Source: Candidatus Bathyarchaeota archaeon (GTDB taxonomy: Archaea > Thermoproteota > Bathyarchaeia > Bathyarchaeales > Bathycorpusculaceae). Taken from it: DNA of 64,000 bases. The stretch's first letter is position 1; each line of letters begins with the position of its first letter. Positions 34,784-43,593 of the stretch are shown piece after piece. Location of the stretch: positions 248,001 to 312,000 of the forward strand of contig JAOULW010000002.1 in the NCBI GenBank assembly GCA_029881805.1, written 5' to 3'. The position numbers were made by a program, and so were the translations under genes. The notes under the pieces were generated by a model. That model worked only from the letters and a program-made list of their open reading frames with translations. It was not told the DNA's origin and did not search any database.

Positions 34784-36433
34784 CTAAAGCTTGACTGCAC
34801 CAAATACTGCGGGGTTTAGTTCTTTAAATTTCCTTAACCATGCAAGTCTTTCGTTTTTCAATTTGTCAGCGTAAATTTTGATTTGCTCTTTAGTGTAGAA
34901 CTTGGACAGATCAAAGTTTGTCATTTGCAACCCATTGACGTTTTTGGGCACTAAGGTGTCAAAATAGGGGTCTGTTTTCCAATCAACCGAATTTCTGACG
35001 ATTCCCCTTATAATGGCTGCCATCTCAGGTATCTCCACTCGTGTAGCTTGCTTAACGATTTTGTTTCCTTCTTCTCTAACCTCTCCAACCCCACCCGTGT
35101 TGAGAAGGTAACATTGAGTTTTGTCTTTGTGTGTCTTCAGGAAGTCGTAGAACCAGTTTCCTTCGAGGGACTCGTCGCCGACAATGAAGGGGTTGGTTCC
35201 AGTTTCTCTTACCGATTCACCTGCTCTGCTTGGGTCTCCTGCAGAAGTTTCAACCGACTCACCTAACATGAAGGCTGCTGCAGCTTGTTCGATGGTCAAT
35301 TTTGACGCGATAGGTACTACTGTGTTTCGTCTAGTGATGAAGATGATTATCATTTCGTCCAATTCGCTGAGGGGCGGTAGATTTACGCTTTCAGATTTGT
35401 CTGTTCCCAAATCGTCTCTCTGTATTATGGCTCTGCCATTCTCAGTTAAGGTTGTGTCATCGAAGTGTACGTTGCCAAGATAGTCGACCATCACATTCTC
35501 GAAGATCGTGTTGTGGCTTATGGCTGCCCTGAAGATTATGGGCTGTATTTTCGGATTTATATAGCCGGTTTTAAGATAGAAACCTCTTTCAGTTCCTAGT
35601 GCAGAGCCGTCTGGTCTTATGAAAACTACGTCGTCTTGGACGATTTCTTGGCCTTCTCCGTCTTCAAGTAGACCATGGTTGTGGCAGGCATGGGTGGTCT
35701 TGCCTGTTGCGCTCAGTCCAAAGAGAATCATGCCGTATCTTCTAATTCTTCCAGTTCTGTCCTTCGCTTTGATTATCTTCGCTCCGGCATGAACTCCTAG
35801 CATTCCTTTCTGCTTTGCTGTCCACATAGCCATTCGCAGAAATCCTTTCTTTGCTTCTCCGTAGTAGTCTGAACCGAGGACGTAAGTAACTCCAGCCTCA
35901 GGAAAGACAAGAATTTGTCTGTCTTTTTCTTGCCATTCCGGCACGTAAAGGAGATCCAATTCTGGTCCGGGCGTCTTCTTTGACGGGAATAGGGTTTGTC
36001 CAATCATGTAAGCGAGACGTATCATTTCTTTTCTATGCACGGATACGTATAGCGTGCAGTGGGGGTTGAAAAAAGCGTTATCGCCCATCGTTCTTTCAAC
36101 GCATACGACGGGTGTTCCCTCTATGTATCTGTGCACATTTTTCACTGTTTTCGGTGCATTCATGAGAATTTCTTTTTGCCTATGGTTTAGTTCAGATTGA
36201 AGCACCTTTTCGCTTCCAATGTACACTGTTAACCATGCGCTTCGGTTTTTTACCGTTGATACAAAGTTATAGTTGCCATAAACCGTTCGAACGCCATATC
36301 TCTCCGCTGTCTGTTTAAGCTCCTTCGGTGCTGGATGCGCCACATTGTCAGCATTACGTAGGCTTTTCACAGTAGCCAAAACTGTTTGAAGTAGAGTATT
36401 CATATCGTATTCAACGCATTCTTGAATCTGCAT
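34784..36433 (-). CDS. pckA: ATP-dependent phosphoenolpyruvate carboxykinase
   Basis: The 549-residue protein has the PEPCK kinase P-loop LFGLSATGKTTH near residue 242, followed by DGEGQEIVQDDVVF, which holds the metal-binding Asp residues. The protein is the ATP-dependent form rather than the GTP form by its P-loop type. It converts oxaloacetate to PEP for gluconeogenesis. The ATG at 36433 is preceded by GGGGAT. It lies next to asparagine synthetase on the same strand with a 50-base gap, so the two may be cotranscribed. Confidence 0.92.
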   Translation of the reverse strand: MQIQECVEYDMNTLLQTVLATVKSLRNADNVAHPAPKELKQTAERYGVRTVYGNYNFVSTVKNRSAWLTVYIGSEKVLQSELNHRQKEILMNAPKTVKNVHRYIEGTPVVCVERTMGDNAFFNPHCTLYVSVHRKEMIRLAYMIGQTLFPSKKTPGPELDLLYVPEWQEKDRQILVFPEAGVTYVLGSDYYGEAKKGFLRMAMWTAKQKGMLGVHAGAKIIKAKDRTGRIRRYGMILFGLSATGKTTHACHNHGLLEDGEGQEIVQDDVVFIRPDGSALGTERGFYLKTGYINPKIQPIIFRAAISHNTIFENVMVDYLGNVHFDDTTLTENGRAIIQRDDLGTDKSESVNLPPLSELDEMIIIFITRRNTVVPIASKLTIEQAAAAFMLGESVETSAGDPSRAGESVRETGTNPFIVGDESLEGNWFYDFLKTHKDKTQCYLLNTGGVGEVREEGNKIVKQATRVEIPEMAAIIRGIVRNSVDWKTDPYFDTLVPKNVNGLQMTNFDLSKFYTKEQIKIYADKLKNERLAWLRKFKELNPAVFGAVKL

Positions 36434-36483
36434 AATATCCCCTTAGACAGATCATAGACTCACGTTAGAGTTGATGAAGATCC

Positions 36484-37488
36484 TTATAAATCATAGACCA
36501 ATCCAGGTATCTTAGGAAACGGTTGCGTTTCTCCAACATGTTTGGCTCCCGCTATCCAATTGACTAATCTCTCTATGCCTATTCCTGCGCCGGCAGAAGG
36601 TTTTAGTCTTCTTTCTTTCGCTAACTTCAAAAGCGTTTGATAGTTTTCTTTTCTGATGTTGTCTCTTTCCATTTTTCTCGTTATCTTGTCATATTCATAT
36701 TCTCTTCTGGCACCAGACAGCACTTCTCCATATTTGGGCATCAGTAGATCGTAATTATCCCACTTATTCTGGTCGAAGTCTTCGAAGTCATAGAACTCTC
36801 TGGGAATATTTGTAACCCATATTGGATCACAAGTTTCAAGCATTAGCTGGGTTTCCCAGTTTCTTCCGTATCTTTCTTGGAGTTCTTCTCTGTCATAGGT
36901 TCTGAATGGTATTTCAGGAACTTTCAAACTGTCGTGTCTCTTGAGGTAGATTAGCTCTTTGCGCATTTGTTTTTTTAGGCTGCTTACTAGTCCGCGAAGT
37001 ATTTTTTCAACGAGGCTTTTGATCTCTTTGGAAGTGGCGCTTTTGACTTCGAAATCCAGTTGTGTAAACTCGTAAGCGTGTATTCCGCTGTATGCTCTTT
37101 CTGTTCTTTCGATTCTCACGTTCGGGGATAATATAAACAACTTGGGGTAAGCTAAAGAACAAGCCACAATCTTATGAAGTATCATGCTCAGTGTCGTCCT
37201 GACGGATTTTCCATAAATTTCTACTTCAATCCGTTTCTCTATGGATGCTCTCGGATCTGGCCATAAAGGGTCTGTTGACTTGGAAAATATCACTGGCAGC
37301 AACCATTCGAACTCTTCATTTACGAATTGACAAGTGAGATACTTCAATTCGTAGGTCATTAATCTGCTAATGCATTGTTTTCTTTCTAGTTCGCCTTTGG
37401 AGAGCCGTTCTAGAGGTTTTGGCATTCCCGCTAATCGGTCCCAACTAACTGCCAAACTTTTCTGAACGACTGCTCGTTTCCTGCTCAT
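36484..37488 (-). CDS. asnA: Class II synthetase-like asparagine synthetase A
   Basis: The 334-residue protein is a class II aminoacyl-tRNA synthetase catalytic core without an anticodon-binding domain. Key parts are LSPNVRIERTERAYSG (motif 2-like), QLDFEVK and the motif 3 stretch GAGIGIERLVNWIAG near the C-terminus. It closely resembles archaeal asparagine synthetase (the Pyrococcus AS-AR type), which makes asparagine from aspartate, ATP and ammonia. I choose ATG at 37488 because GGAAGG is placed correctly; the longer frame starts at 37512. It is divergent from an Lrp/AsnC regulator, with a palindrome between them, the same arrangement as E. coli asnC-asnA. Confidence 0.85.
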   Translation of the reverse strand: MSRKRAVVQKSLAVSWDRLAGMPKPLERLSKGELERKQCISRLMTYELKYLTCQFVNEEFEWLLPVIFSKSTDPLWPDPRASIEKRIEVEIYGKSVRTTLSMILHKIVACSLAYPKLFILSPNVRIERTERAYSGIHAYEFTQLDFEVKSATSKEIKSLVEKILRGLVSSLKKQMRKELIYLKRHDSLKVPEIPFRTYDREELQERYGRNWETQLMLETCDPIWVTNIPREFYDFEDFDQNKWDNYDLLMPKYGEVLSGARREYEYDKITRKMERDNIRKENYQTLLKLAKERRLKPSAGAGIGIERLVNWIAGAKHVGETQPFPKIPGLVYDL

Positions 37489-37541
37489 ACATTCGCCTTC
37501 CAACGTAAACATTCTGACTAACGGTCTGCTCCATCCACAGT

Positions 37542-37555
37542 CGAATATGTATTCG
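37542..37555. promoter_or_regulatory. 14-base palindrome between asnA and Lrp/AsnC gene
   Basis: CGAATA, TG, TATTCG is a perfect inverted repeat. The TATA-like AAATTTATAAT for asnA lies just upstream on the minus strand, so a protein bound here would block the asnA start. It is a plausible operator for the adjacent regulator. Confidence 0.5.
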
Positions 37556-37606
37556 TCATTATAAATTTTTTATAAAAAAATATGTTCTTTTTCCAAAAAG
37601 TTAAGC

Positions 37607-37614
37607 TTTTATAT
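37607..37614 (+). promoter_or_regulatory. Putative TATA box for Lrp/AsnC gene
   Basis: TTTTATAT stands 25-32 bases before ATG 37639. That spacing matches an archaeal TATA box with a leaderless transcript start near the ATG. Confidence 0.45.
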
Positions 37615-37638
37615 TTGAATTTATATAAAAATTACAAC

Positions 37639-38145
37639 ATGTCGCCAAAGTTGGATGAAAAAGACCTAGCTATACTGGCATTGCTGCAGAAGAATTGTAG
37701 AACAACTGCAAGGGAGATTGCCCGGAAAATAGATTCGCCAATAACGACAGTATTTGCAAAAATGAAGAGGATGGAGGAACAGGAAATTATTAAGTACTAT
37801 AGAGCCATTCTAGATGCCAGAAAGTTAAATCTTGACACAACCGCCTTCATTTTAGCTTCATTTTCCTACAGAGATGGAGAAAAACCGCTTTCGCAAAGGG
37901 CTATGGCTGAGCAGATTGCGAAATTTCCAGAAGTCCAGGAAGTCCACATAATAACTGGGGATTGGGATCTTTTAATAAAGGTTAAAGCCCAGAATGTTGA
38001 TGCAGTGGGAAGATTTGTTATCGATAAATTAAGGCTTGTTAAAGGAATAGAGAAGACTCTCACCTGCATGGTTTTTGCCACTCAGAAAGAGACAACAGAT
38101 ATCCCTCTGCCCTTAAAAAGACAATTACTAGAGAAAATTCAGTGA
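37639..38145 (+). CDS. Lrp/AsnC family transcription regulator
   Basis: The 168-residue protein has an N-terminal winged helix-turn-helix (LDEKDLAILALLQKN and ARKIDSPITTVFAKMKRMEE) and a C-terminal RAM (alpha/beta) ligand-binding domain with EVHIITGDWDLLIKVKAQN. These sense amino acids in the Lrp/AsnC family. ATG 37639 is chosen because the TATA box sits 25-32 bases upstream; the frame extends to 37582 without a ribosome site. Its divergent partner is asparagine synthetase, so an amino acid such as asparagine or aspartate may be the ligand, by analogy with E. coli AsnC. Confidence 0.9.
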   Translation: MSPKLDEKDLAILALLQKNCRTTAREIARKIDSPITTVFAKMKRMEEQEIIKYYRAILDARKLNLDTTAFILASFSYRDGEKPLSQRAMAEQIAKFPEVQEVHIITGDWDLLIKVKAQNVDAVGRFVIDKLRLVKGIEKTLTCMVFATQKETTDIPLPLKRQLLEKIQ

Positions 38146-38175
38146 GAGAAAAGGCTTCATTCAATGCAGTCATGT

Positions 38176-38604
38176 TCAAAGAGAGCTGGAATAATAAAGT
38201 AATGGTAATGCCAGAAGTACGACGTTCTTCCCTTTTGTTGTGAGGGCATATTCTACTCTTAATGGCGGTCCGATGTCAACTTCTCTCTCAATGTACCCGT
38301 GTTTTTTCAGCATTTTGAGCTTGTCTGATAACGTGCGGGAGTTGACGCTGAGGATTTTCTTGAGTTCGCTGAAACCAGTCGAAGTCTTCAGGAACAACGT
38401 GTATAGTATCTCCAGATTCCATTTTTGGGATAGCAGGATGAAACTTTTCTCTAGACTTTGTATGTCTTCTTTCAAATCTTTCAAGCTTACTTCTTGCTTT
38501 TCCAATGCTTGTATAAGCGTGTCTTCTATTCCTTTAAGAGTATGTTCTATGCGTGTCTCTACGAGTTTGCGGAGTTCATTACTCAGCGTTAACTGTGAAT
38601 CCAT
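38176..38604 (-). CDS. HxlR-like winged-helix transcription regulator
   Basis: The protein has a long coiled N-terminal region (residues 1-60) and an HxlR-type winged helix around SQKWNLEILYTLFLKTSTGF and LSVNSRTLSDKLKMLKKHGY, ending in a wing and GPPLRVEYALTTKGK. I choose ATG 38604 (142 residues) because the minus-strand TATA (CTTTATAAATT, 38643-38650) is too close to an ATG at 38631 but well placed for this one. A 15-base inverted repeat lies at the predicted transcription start. Its divergent neighbour is geranylgeranyl reductase. Confidence 0.8.
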   Translation of the reverse strand: MDSQLTLSNELRKLVETRIEHTLKGIEDTLIQALEKQEVSLKDLKEDIQSLEKSFILLSQKWNLEILYTLFLKTSTGFSELKKILSVNSRTLSDKLKMLKKHGYIEREVDIGPPLRVEYALTTKGKNVVLLALPLLYYSSSL

Positions 38605-38621
38605 TTGCCTACACTTGGTGT

Positions 38622-38636
38622 GAAGTAGCATACTTC
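38622..38636. promoter_or_regulatory. 15-base inverted repeat, candidate HxlR operator
   Basis: GAAGTA, GCA, TACTTC is a perfect inverted repeat immediately upstream of the chosen HxlR-like start and downstream of its TATA box. It is well placed for autorepression. Confidence 0.45.
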
Positions 38637-38668
38637 ATAATTTATAAAGGTTTACTTATACAACAAGG

Positions 38669-38676
38669 TATATAAA
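38669..38676 (+). promoter_or_regulatory. TATA box for geranylgeranyl reductase gene
   Basis: TATATAAA is 30-38 bases upstream of the TTG start at 38707, a normal archaeal spacing with a very short leader. Confidence 0.5.
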
Positions 38677-38706
38677 ATATATCAGCAATCGGACGGTGAA
38701 CATCCC

Positions 38707-40068
38707 TTGGAAAAGTTTGATGTCGTGGTGGTTGGTGCTGGGACGGCCGGATGCCTAGCCGCAAAAACAACCGCTGAAGCGGGTTTGAAGGTTTGCCTGA
38801 TCGAAAGGAAAAGGAAAGAGGGAATTGGAGAAAAAATCTGCGGAGACGCTCTTGGAGAGCATCACTTGAAGAATTTAGGTTTAGAAAAGCCGCAGGGCGG
38901 CGAATTAGAAAAAAGGATTGAAGGTATTAAGATTTATTCTCCAGATCTGAAGACTGTTTTCACTGTTGAGCATGAAGATTTTGTCGGTTACTTGTTGAAT
39001 AGACGTCTTTTTGGGCAGTGGCTTCTGAAAGAAGCCGTCGATGAAGGCGCTGTTGTTCTTGATTATATGCTGTGTTTGGAGCCTGTCATTGAAAATGGCT
39101 TTGTGGTTGGTGTTCTTGTTAAGGATTTGAAGACGGGTAAGAAGGTTGAGTTAGGCTGTAAAATGGTTATGGATGCTAGTGGTTTTTCGGCGGTAGTTCG
39201 GCGAAAGCTTCCTGAGAAGATGGAAATAGAAGACAAAGTCCCGAATGAGGATGTTGAAGCCTGTTATCGTGAAATAAGGCAGCTTAAACAGGAGACTGAA
39301 GACACAAAGCATTGTGAAATCTATCTGAATCAAAGGATAACTCCTGGAGGTTATACTTGGATTTTTCCGAAGAGTGGAGCAAAAGTCAACGCTGGCTTAG
39401 GAATTTGTATGCGTGGCAAGTTTCCAAATCCCAAGAACCAGTTTTACAAATACATCTTAACTAGGCCTCTTTTTGAGGGTTCACTGCTTCTGAGCGGAGG
39501 CTCTTGGTATGACCCAACACGTAGACCTTTGAACAACATGGTTGGAAATGGAGTTGCAATTCTCGGCGATGCAGCGTGTCTTGTGAACCCGATTCATGGC
39601 GGTGGAATAGGTCCTTCGATGTTGAGCGGCTATCTTGCTGGAAAAACAATAATTGAAGCCTTGGAAAAGAGTGATGTTAGTCAAAAATCCTTGTGGTCTT
39701 ACAACTGCAAATATATGGAAATGTATGGCGCAAAGCAAGCCGGACTTGATGTTTTTCGTATTTTGCTTTTGACAAGTCGTGACGAGGACCTAAACTATGG
39801 AATGGGATATAAACTCTTGACAGATGAAGATGTTTTGAAAGCTGGCTTAGGTGAGGAATTTCATTTGAACATAACTGAAACTGCCAAGCGCGTCTTTCGT
39901 GGGTTGAAGAGAATACGATTCTTGAACAAGCTTAGGCTTACAGTCAACATGATGAAGCAAGTTAAAGCCCATTATGGAAACTATCCTGACGCTCCCGAAG
40001 AATTTAGGAAGTGGAGGATGAGAACAGAGGCCTTGTTTGAAGAGGCTCAGTCAAAACTCATGGAGTAG
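38707..40068 (+). CDS. Geranylgeranyl reductase family FAD protein
   Basis: The 453-residue flavoprotein starts with the dinucleotide motif VVVGAGTAG (residues 7-15). Further family segments are ICGDALGEHHLKNLG, FPKSGAKVNAGLGI and GDAACLVNPIHGGGIGPS, the latter being the flavin-contacting GD motif. The archaeal family saturates geranylgeranyl chains of membrane lipids (digeranylgeranylglycerophospholipid reductase); the substrate of this member is inferred. The start is TTG after a GGTG element. An HxlR-like regulator is divergent. Confidence 0.85.
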   Translation: MEKFDVVVVGAGTAGCLAAKTTAEAGLKVCLIERKRKEGIGEKICGDALGEHHLKNLGLEKPQGGELEKRIEGIKIYSPDLKTVFTVEHEDFVGYLLNRRLFGQWLLKEAVDEGAVVLDYMLCLEPVIENGFVVGVLVKDLKTGKKVELGCKMVMDASGFSAVVRRKLPEKMEIEDKVPNEDVEACYREIRQLKQETEDTKHCEIYLNQRITPGGYTWIFPKSGAKVNAGLGICMRGKFPNPKNQFYKYILTRPLFEGSLLLSGGSWYDPTRRPLNNMVGNGVAILGDAACLVNPIHGGGIGPSMLSGYLAGKTIIEALEKSDVSQKSLWSYNCKYMEMYGAKQAGLDVFRILLLTSRDEDLNYGMGYKLLTDEDVLKAGLGEEFHLNITETAKRVFRGLKRIRFLNKLRLTVNMMKQVKAHYGNYPDAPEEFRKWRMRTEALFEEAQSKLME

Positions 40069-40127
40069 GTGTCGCACTCGTTAACCTCATCGGTTGATGA
40101 AAAACTGTAGTGAGATGTGTGCCTGTT

Positions 40128-40799
40128 ATGCGTCTTGCAGTCTTGGCAACAGGGGGAAAAGATTCCACTTTAGCGTTGCATCGAGTTTTGAAGAAGAGCT
40201 ATGATGTAGAGTATCTTGTGTGCATGGTTCCGTTGAGTGAGGACAGTTGGATGTTTCATTATCCAAACATATGTTTGATAGATTTGTTTGCAGAGGCTGT
40301 TGGGATTCCACTCGTAAAGGCTGAAACTGCGGGAATTAAGGAGAAGGAAGTTGGAGATCTGAAACGGTTAATTGGAACGCTTGATGTTGAAGGGATAGTT
40401 TCTGGCGCAATAGCTTCCAACTATCAAAAAACACGGATAGAAAGAATCTGCAAGCAGTTAAAGCTTAAGTGTATAACGCCTCTTTGGCATGAAAACCCGC
40501 AGGGAATGCTAAGCGAAATTTTGGACCTTAATTTTGAAGCGATAATTACTGGAGTTTATGCACACGGTTTTAGTAGGGAATGGCTTGGAAGAAAAATCGA
40601 CGATGCGGCTGTTGCCGATCTAATTGAGCTAAATAAGCAGTATGGTGTTTCGCTGGTTGGCGAAGGAGGAGAATACGAAACTCTTGTACTTGACACGCTT
40701 TTCTTTAAAAGAAGAATAAAGGTTGTTGAGGCGGAGAAGATTTGGAAAGGTGAAAGTGGCTATTTTCTGGTTACCAAAGCAGAATCTGAGAGCAAATGA
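40128..40799 (+). CDS. dph6: Diphthine-ammonia ligase family ATP pyrophosphatase (Dph6)
   Basis: The 223-residue protein begins MRLAVLATGGKDSTLALHRV, the PP-loop of N-type ATP pyrophosphatases, and includes GIVSGAIASNYQKTRIE and GEGGEYETLVLDTLFF, motifs of the Dph6 (DUF71) family. It makes the final amide of diphthamide on elongation factor 2. A GTG at 40110 is an alternative start; ATG 40128 retains the usual N-terminus. It is followed by 416 bases without another strong gene. Confidence 0.82.
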   Translation: MRLAVLATGGKDSTLALHRVLKKSYDVEYLVCMVPLSEDSWMFHYPNICLIDLFAEAVGIPLVKAETAGIKEKEVGDLKRLIGTLDVEGIVSGAIASNYQKTRIERICKQLKLKCITPLWHENPQGMLSEILDLNFEAIITGVYAHGFSREWLGRKIDDAAVADLIELNKQYGVSLVGEGGEYETLVLDTLFFKRRIKVVEAEKIWKGESGYFLVTKAESESK

Positions 40800-41215
40800 T
40801 TAGATGCATTTTAGGTTGTGAGGAATTGCTTTCTCGCTATTATCTTTTCGATTTTTCCTTTTCACATAGGTTCTTTGGCATATCCCGAGTGCTCAGTTTA
40901 GAAGCCAGTAAGCTTTTTCAAAATAGCATATCTACCATTCTGTAAATGTTCAAGAGATTACGTGAACCTCCTCCACGTTAACTCTAACGTCTCGTTTACT
41001 GTCAAATTGTTATCGAAATCAAACATTCCAAGTTTCACGCGCAGGTTACAAGTCCAAGTTCAATCTATTGCAAGGGAGTAGGAGACCGAGAGACAAGTTT
41101 TCTAGAAAAGGTTTATTTTGTCCCATGATGCTAAGAATCAAGCTACTGGCGGATTAACCGTCCGCTGGGATGTAGCCGCACAGGCTGAACCATAAACTAA
41201 TTGCGAGGTGAAAAA
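40800..41215. other. Noncoding stretch before ribosomal L15e
   Basis: I see no credible protein gene. A TATA-like GTTTATTTT at 41111-41119 may serve L15e. A short hairpin (GGCGGA, TTAACCG, TCCGC) at about 41149-41165 would fall in its leader. Nothing supports a named RNA. Confidence 0.3.
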
Positions 41216-41779
41216 ATGGCATACAAGTACATTGCTGAGGCTTGGGCAAGACCTGAAAGATCTTATGTAGACGAGTTAATGCGCCAAAGATTAATAGATT
41301 GGCGTAGACAACCAGTAGTGTTCCGCATTGAAAAACCGACACGCCTGGATAAGGCAAGAAAATTGGGTTACAAGGCAAAGCAAGGCTTCGTGATGATTCG
41401 CGTCCGCGTTAGAAGAGGCGGATTAAGAAAGCAGAGACCTAAGGCAGGAAGAAGACCGAAACGCATGGGCGTCAAGAAATTTAAACCTGCCAAAAATCTG
41501 AGACTTATCGCTGAAGAAAGAGGTGCAAGAAAGTTCCCCAACATGGAAGTACTGAACTCCTACTGGGTCGGCGAAGACGGTCGATCAAAATGGTTTGAAA
41601 TCATACTAATTGATCCTGATCATCCAGCAATAAAGGCTGACAAAGACATCGGCTGGATATGCGAGAAACAACATCATGGAAGAGTTTTCAGAGGCTTAAC
41701 AAGTGCAGGCAAAAAAGCCAGGAGCCTGAGAAGAAAAGGGCGCGGAGCAGAAAAATTCAGACCTAGTAAAAAAGCGTAA
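41216..41779 (+). CDS. rpl15e: Large ribosomal subunit protein L15e
   Basis: The 187-residue basic protein starts [20 protein letters not shown] and contains [20 protein letters not shown] and [20 protein letters not shown], the conserved L15e segments. ATG 41216 is preceded by GAGGTG; an earlier frame at 41201 is not the start. It is the first gene of a translation/RNA-processing unit continuing with L13e. Confidence 0.95.
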   Translation: MAYKYIAEAWARPERSYVDELMRQRLIDWRRQPVVFRIEKPTRLDKARKLGYKAKQGFVMIRVRVRRGGLRKQRPKAGRRPKRMGVKKFKPAKNLRLIAEERGARKFPNMEVLNSYWVGEDGRSKWFEIILIDPDHPAIKADKDIGWICEKQHHGRVFRGLTSAGKKARSLRRKGRGAEKFRPSKKA

Positions 41780-41797
41780 AGGAGAAAACTAGACCCC

Positions 41798-42031
41798 ATG
41801 AGAACGGTCAAGCCGAAAGTCCTTAAAAAAGGCGGAAAGCAACGCTATGGAAAAGGCTTCAGCAAAGAAGAACTGAAAAAAGCTGGGCTAAACCCAAAAG
41901 AGGCTTTGAGGCTTCATATTCCAATAGATTCCAGAAGAAGAACGTCCTATGAAGAAAACGTGGATACAATTAAGAACCTTTTGGGTAACAAGAAACCTGC
42001 TTCCAAACCTAAGAGAAAATCTAAAAGTTGA
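41798..42031 (+). CDS. rpl13e: Large ribosomal subunit protein L13e
   Basis: This short basic protein (77 residues) has the conserved stretch RYGKGFSKEELKKAGLNPK and DSRRRTSYEENVDTIKNLL of archaeal L13e. L13e occurs in TACK-group archaea and eukaryotes but is missing from Euryarchaeota, so it is informative for taxonomy. It is 18 bases after L15e and its stop overlaps the TTG of the DUF54 gene. Confidence 0.85.
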   Translation: MRTVKPKVLKKGGKQRYGKGFSKEELKKAGLNPKEALRLHIPIDSRRRTSYEENVDTIKNLLGNKKPASKPKRKSKS

Positions 42032-42510
42032 ATCAACCTATATCCCAAATAGTGATGAATGCTTTGTCTTCTAAGATTCCAATAGCATACATTGACATAC
42101 GAGTCTTTGCACACGCAACCGAAGATGTAGATAAAGTTCTCAGTGCAGCACGCAGCCTCCTTCCTACGACATTAATTGACACCGTTGTATTTGGAAAGTC
42201 CAATTTGACTGGTCATTATGGAAACCCAATAATTCTTTTGGAAGCAAGAATTAAAGAAAAAAACGCTGTCCAAGCAGTTTTCGAGAGGGTTTCCTCTGGT
42301 TTAAGAATCTTGGACAAGGAACTATTAAGTAGCCAAATCAAGCAGCACTTCGACAGAGGGAACCTCTACATGAGACTTGACAAGCAATCCGCGTATCTGA
42401 ACGAAATCAAGCTCTACCAAACGGATCCCATACATCTGCGCATACACTTTAGAAAGCACAGCCTAGAAGAAGTGATAGACGCCTGCAGAAAATTCGGGTT
42501 GCTACCATGA
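42028..42510 (+). CDS. RNA-binding protein of the DUF54/COG1325 (exosome-associated) family
   Basis: The 160-residue protein matches the archaeal DUF54 family, with AYIDIRVFAHATEDVDKVL and DTVVFGKSNLTGHYGNPIIL near the front and a beta-rich C-terminus. Homologues sit beside RNase P and exosome genes. The TTG start at 42028 overlaps the L13e stop. The downstream rnp3 ATG overlaps its end by four bases, so the genes are translationally coupled. Confidence 0.8.
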   Translation: MNQPISQIVMNALSSKIPIAYIDIRVFAHATEDVDKVLSAARSLLPTTLIDTVVFGKSNLTGHYGNPIILLEARIKEKNAVQAVFERVSSGLRILDKELLSSQIKQHFDRGNLYMRLDKQSAYLNEIKLYQTDPIHLRIHFRKHSLEEVIDACRKFGLLP

Positions 42511-43238
42511 AAAGAAACTATGCCGATTTGCACTTATGCCCAAATTCGAAAAATTTCGAGCAAGTTTCTCTAATGATAAAAAAGGCTTCAGGGCTCGGAT
42601 ATCGCTTAATAGCCGCAACTTCGCAATTAAACTATATCGGAGAAATTGAACGCCTAAAAGAGTCTTGCAGAGAAACCGGAGTCGATTTTGCATCTCGTTT
42701 AGACCTTAAACCCAGAACACCAAATGAGCTAAAGCACAATTTACGCAAGTTGAGGAGAAAATTTGAAATCGTCGCTGTGATATGCGAATCCAAAAACGTC
42801 GCAAGACAAGCAGCAAAAGACCGCCGTGTAGACCTTCTGAACTTTCCATCGCTTGATTTTCGCAGAAGGTTCTTCGACGCTGCCGAGGCTGAATTAGCTT
42901 CGAAAGCCTTGGCTTCTCTTGAAATAGACATGAAACCGTTACTCACTTTGGAAGGACCCTTGAGAATCAGGCTTCTGTCGAATCTGCGCAGAGAAGTGGA
43001 TATTGCTCAAGAATTTTGCATTCCAATTGTTATATCAAGCGGAATCTCGAATGAGTACCTTATGCGTAAACCAGTTGACCTAGCGGCCTTGACATCCCTT
43101 TTCGACTTGGATATGGTTTCTGCAGTAGATGCAGTTTCCAAAAATCCAATAGCAATCGTTAAGAGAAACAGGGAAAAGCTCAGTCCTCAGTTTGTTGCGC
43201 CGGGGATACGAGTAGTCCGGAAGGGGAAAGATTGCTGA
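42507..43238 (+). CDS. rnp3: RNase P protein component 3 (Rpp30)
   Basis: The 243-residue protein has a TIM-barrel Rpp30 pattern, with YADLHLCPNSKNFEQVSLM at the start and IPIVISSGISNEYLMRKPVD late. It belongs to the RNase P holoenzyme and pairs with Pop5, whose gene overlaps its 3' end by seven bases. The order L15e, L13e, DUF54, Rpp30, Pop5 is a compact translation and tRNA-processing unit. Confidence 0.92.
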   Translation: MKRNYADLHLCPNSKNFEQVSLMIKKASGLGYRLIAATSQLNYIGEIERLKESCRETGVDFASRLDLKPRTPNELKHNLRKLRRKFEIVAVICESKNVARQAAKDRRVDLLNFPSLDFRRRFFDAAEAELASKALASLEIDMKPLLTLEGPLRIRLLSNLRREVDIAQEFCIPIVISSGISNEYLMRKPVDLAALTSLFDLDMVSAVDAVSKNPIAIVKRNREKLSPQFVAPGIRVVRKGKDC

Positions 43239-43552
43239 AAAAAGTGAAACGCCGCTACCTAGCCTTGGCGTTAGATTACGATGGTGCGCTTGATTCTAAG
43301 GAGTTTATGGCCACTGTCTGGAACGCCTTCTTGAAGCTTTACGGCGAATATGGTGCAAGCCGAACAGGCTTAACCTTGATTGACTACGACGCGGAAAAAA
43401 GATTTGCTATTATACGCACGGTTCACACGGCTGTCGAAATGGCTAGAACAGCTTTAGCTTCAATAAGCAAAATAGGAAATAAGCCAGCTGCGGTGCATGT
43501 TTTAGTAGTTTCTGGCACTCTGAAAGCCCTTTACAAGAAGATACAAGGGTAA
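43232..43552 (+). CDS. rnp2: RNase P protein component 2 (Pop5)
   Basis: The 106-residue protein shows the Pop5/Rpp14 core: RYLALALDYDGALDSKEFMA, TGLTLIDYDAEKRFAIIRT and AVHVLVVSGTLKALYKKI. It dimerises with Rpp30 to support the RNase P catalytic RNA. The TTG at 43232 follows AAGGGGAAAG and overlaps the rnp3 stop. Confidence 0.9.
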   Translation: MLKKVKRRYLALALDYDGALDSKEFMATVWNAFLKLYGEYGASRTGLTLIDYDAEKRFAIIRTVHTAVEMARTALASISKIGNKPAAVHVLVVSGTLKALYKKIQG

Positions 43553-43593
43553 CTGTATGAAAGCTTATTTGACGGTTCGTCTTCTATTCTCAT

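Noticed and set aside
41125-41188. Possible C/D box RNA before L15e (ATGATGC ... CTGA)
   Set aside because: The C box is imperfect, there is no terminal stem and the predicted L15e promoter overlaps it.
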